Source: Parasponia andersonii
Taxonomy: Eukaryota > Streptophyta > Magnoliopsida > Rosales > Cannabaceae
DNA: 64,000 nucleotides
Direction: 5' to 3'
NCBI GenBank assembly: GCA_002914805.1
Contig: JXTB01000007.1
Coordinates: forward strand, 506,773-570,772
The position numbers and the translations under genes are program-made. The notes beneath the pieces were generated by a model, which worked only from the letters and a program-made list of their open reading frames with translations, ran no database searches and had not been told where the DNA came from. Of this stretch, positions 60,739 to 64,000 are shown in pieces (within the stretch, counting starts at the first letter, position 1; each line of letters opens with the position of its first letter).

Positions 60739-62900
60739 CTTTCTGTTGAAATGACTGATTATGTAAATTAGAGTAATAGAGTTCATAATTTAATTCGCTA
60801 GAAAATTAAATGTATAATTAATTGAAGTTTCTTAAGCGATGTATAGAAAACGACGTACGTATGTATTTAAATTATGTACGTCCTCAAGAGCTTACCTGGT
60901 GTGTTTAATGTAAATTTAGAATAATGTACTTTAATGTTATACATACTAAATAAAAAATAAGTTATACAGAATACCGTTTGAAACTTATATAATGGTGATA
61001 AAAACGACAATGCGACTCATTTTCTATCTTAACAAATTTGTTCTTTAGCCCAAATTGGAATTTGGTAAAAGATTCATTGTTACTAAGCTCAATCCCGTCA
61101 GAACCTTTCTTTTTCTTTTTTCTTTATAGGAAACTTAAAAGAAAGCCCAAACTAAATCCTCAAGTCAAAGACCCTATTTCTTCAAAGTCAATAAAGTATT
61201 TTACATAATACCAACCAAAAAACAACTAAGTTGTTACTTTTTGATTATCTGTCTTGAATAAATAGTCTAAAGATGACGTTGATTTTGTTCATTTTTATTT
61301 GTTGATAATTAGTATTACTAACCTCTATTACAAATCTTTGTTTTGAAAAAAAAAAAAAAAATCTATTATATAGATCACGTGAGTTGATAGTATGACTCAT
61401 CATACTGGTTAATTAGCCTCTTTATTTTAGCAGCTAGCTAAGGCTAAGCCATGATTTGCAAAAGAAATGAGGCTCAGCACACGTGGGGATGAGACCTCTT
61501 TTGTAGCATTCTGCCCACAAAACCATGTGAGACCGTACCATCTACGGTGACTTTGTGTTGTAATTCGCAGAAACCCATCGCTTTCTCGCCGAGCATGTTG
61601 GTCTTGAGCGATTTAATGGCAGTTCCTCCTATTTCCACGAATACTTTTTACCACACCCCCAAAAACTACCACTCACGTACACTTTTTATAATTTTATTGG
61701 GATTTGGGACCAACGTGTCGAAAACTCAAATTCCATAGATATCTAAAAAGGAAAAGGGAGAAGAAAAAAAATCAAAAGAACTTCATTGGGATATCTTACT
61801 GAACTTCATTGGGATATTAACAAAATTAACTAAATCCAAGAAAGTGGCTTTTGGTTTCAAACTAATTGAAAACAATTACTCTTGTCTTGCGTGTGTCCCC
61901 TTCAATACTACATTCTTACAAAATTGAGGTCTTGGGGTTTTCCTAATTGCCTGGTGAGTGAATTGAAATGGATTATTCTTTTCTTGATGGGCATTCTGAC
62001 CAAGATAGCCATTCTCGGTTTGATGAATTGATGAATGAAGATGATCGTTTTCTTTGGCAGTACTAAAGGGCATTTACGTAACTTTTGCCACCGTCTCTTT
62101 CCAAGTGTCAAATGTTAACACTATATCATATTTTGAATACTCATAGATCAAGTTAAAGGCAAATATGTATACCTTTAGTTATGTCTGATTAGTAGTTTAA
62201 GGGCTTCGACTTTTGATAGATAAATATTTTCTTCTGTAAATTTATAACTTGAGATTAATCAATATGAAACTTGAGCATGTGATTTAACTTAAGCTTAATA
62301 TATACACATAAAATCTGGCCTAGAGAATGGGGGTATAAATTTAGGCCCAAGGTTGTCATATCAAAAATTGCAACATGTTCAATGCATTAGAAAACCTAGA
62401 CTGTGTGGCACATGATCTTGACCCAAGTTAGGTTGAGCACCTAAATCCACCATAAAGTATTGGACATATATTTTTTGTAATAATGCAGGTTCATTAGATT
62501 CCTTCTCTGGTTACAGGTGTTAGGCATAAAATACTACTTTAATATTTCCAATTCATTTTTATGATTTGAATTCTAGAATCACATAAATCATATCCTAGTT
62601 GGTAGATGGAAACTATAGATATCTTAATAAGTAATAATCACTTATCATCAATTGAAAATTTTTTTAAATGATTAATAAACGACAATTTTTTTAGGATATC
62701 TTCAACAACTATTCAATAAATGAACAAAAAGAGTTAGGACTTTCCATGCCAACATCTTCAAACTATCATATTTTTTTCTCTGTCCGAATAATATGTTGGT
62801 TAGAACTAATAGAAAAATAATACAACTAAATAAGAGGAAAACCAGAAAAGGATCTCTCCTTTCTTGACCAATATTCTATAATTCACCTTTTCCCTTTTTT
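58364..62900. other. Long spacer, no gene recognised
   Basis: AT-rich, with TA microsatellites (for example 60710-60738) and several GC-balanced patches (59370-59510, 59860-59960, 61470-61700). The patch at 59860-59960 includes a CACGTG box, and the one at 61470 includes ACACGTGG. No exon series, domain or RNA gene could be supported on either strand. Confidence 0.5.
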
Positions 62901-62939
62901 ATTTTGTCGAAAAATAGAGGATTTGAATAAGTTTTGTGA

Positions 62940-63850
62940 AAATATGGCTTTGACATTCAATGATATAACAGTCAGATAAACCGTCAAGACTAAGAAAGGC
63001 AATCACACAGAGAATCAGGTTTATCTCAACTTTCTATACGGACATCGTGACAGAAAAAGAAAATTTCCAGAAGATGAGTTTGTCAAGACATTCCATATAT
63101 ATCTCATGACAATCAGGAAAACGCGTGAAGACTTGATAATTTTCACACGTATACTTTATTGTAATATAAAGGATACAAATTTCTCTATTGTAATTAAGTA
63201 GATAGATTTATAGGCTTAATTATAATTAGGAAAATGAGTAAAAAGTCTTTACGAGTCATCTTTATACTTCGATAATTAAGGAGAGTTTCCTGGTCCAGAA
63301 AAGGGAAAACTTTTTAGTATAATTCTATAAGTAGGACTGTGAGTTAACATATCTAAAAGTACCACGACAATATATCACTAAAAGATATAGTGTACAAGAG
63401 GTTGCAAGTCTCTTCTAAAGAGATGGAGAGATGAAGTGTATTCTCTGGTAATCAAGGCAGAAAATAAGAAAATATAGGAAGAGGTAGAAAGCAAAGAGTG
63501 AGTGTTAAATATTAGAGTTTGCTTAATTCTTTTTGAATTCTTGTACGAGGCTTATTCTGTGGGTAAATAGACAAAGAAGAAGCATGAGCGGAGAAAATTG
63601 GTGAGATAGAAAGAGAGAGTGAAATACTTGGGTTTGTTATAATTCTTTTTAGAAAAATTATTGTGTGAGAATTGTCTTGTAATCTAGATATTATTGTTTA
63701 TCAATAATATTGTTGCAGTGTGCTAGAGTGGATGTAAGCCGATTTATGGCTGAACCACTATAATTCTTGGTGTTTTATTACTTTGATGGTGAGTTTTTGA
63801 GCGTGTATTTTCTATAAGATCGATCCATTGTTATCCCGATTATTTTGTTG
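62940..63850 (+). repeat. Probable Copia-type LTR or LTR fragment
   Basis: The order of blocks resembles plant Copia LTRs: an AT-rich upstream part, GAGAGTTTCCTGGTCCAG and TAGTATAATTCTATAAGTAGG (worn promoter region), a repeated segment AATTCTTTTTGAATTC/AATTCTTTTTAGAAAA, then GTGGATGTAAGCC...GGCTGAACCACTATAA followed by CTTGGTGTTTTATTA. No primer site or coding part is seen before the window ends, so both edges and the completeness are unknown. Confidence 0.45.
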
Positions 63851-64000
63851 TGTTTGGTGTCTGTCTGATCTCTCTGCAAAGTCCATTCTTCTTTTTATCC
63901 CAAACAAGTTTCAATAAGTTAAAAACTTATGTAACAAATTATATGCTTAGTTGTGGAATAAATGTGGTCAATTTCCAATTTCATTTAACTCAACCAAGGA
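63851..64000. other. Window edge, nothing recognised
   Basis: AT-rich sequence without a feature; it may be interior of the element suspected to the left. Confidence 0.4.

Noticed and set aside
1-64000. tRNA, rRNA, known microRNA genes or CRISPR-like arrays
   Set aside because: None could be supported by reading. The tandem arrays seen are microsatellites, minisatellites or element parts, without the regular repeat-spacer pattern of CRISPR.

Overview
The window is nuclear DNA from a flowering plant. It is AT-rich, its genes are split by many short GT-AG introns, and plant-specific gene families and plant LTR-retrotransposon lineages occupy much of it. There is no bacterial or organellar content. 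Two host genes are clear, both on the minus strand: a nine-exon WVD2-like/TPX2-domain microtubule-associated protein gene (6717-10506, 615 aa when spliced) and a five-exon NIP-type (nodulin-26-like) aquaporin gene (41656-44393, 269 aa).

Layout. 1-3.5 kb holds degenerate DNA, including a 602-bp hAT-like element with a perfect 8-bp target duplication. 3.7-6.1 kb is a decayed Copia remnant. 6.7-10.9 kb is the WVD2-like gene with its leader intron. 12.4-23.5 kb is a fairly young 11.1-kb Ty3/Gypsy element of the Tat lineage on the minus strand. It has 0.72-kb LTRs about 3% apart, a second RNase H domain and a plus-strand antisense gene region with its own TATA box. 24.6-24.7 kb is a SINE with a perfect 14-bp target duplication. 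25.3-33.6 kb is a large LTR element with 2.6-kb LTRs and a coding-free interior (LARD-like). 36.7-41.2 kb is a rearranged Gypsy pol remnant between direct repeats; one repeat carries a MITE and the other supplies the matching empty site. 41.6-44.5 kb is the aquaporin gene. 44.6-48 kb is AT-rich spacer with two local tandem duplications. About 48.2-57.35 kb is a chromovirus (Tekay/Del-type Gypsy) on the minus strand. 57.6-58.4 kb is a cluster of MITEs of the family seen at 40.5 kb, partly inverted. 58.4-62.9 kb holds no recognisable gene. 62.9-63.9 kb resembles a Copia-type LTR near the window edge.

The two host genes are unrelated: one binds microtubules, the other forms a membrane channel. 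The rest is mostly a record of nested transposition. The most notable points are the antisense gene and in-frame minisatellite of the Tat element, a likely GC-AG intron and a microsatellite-bounded splice donor in the aquaporin gene, the MITE family with an in-window empty site, and sequence motifs shared between unrelated LTR families. Undetermined bases lie at 19256-19573, 48001-48817 and 58225, all inside repeats.
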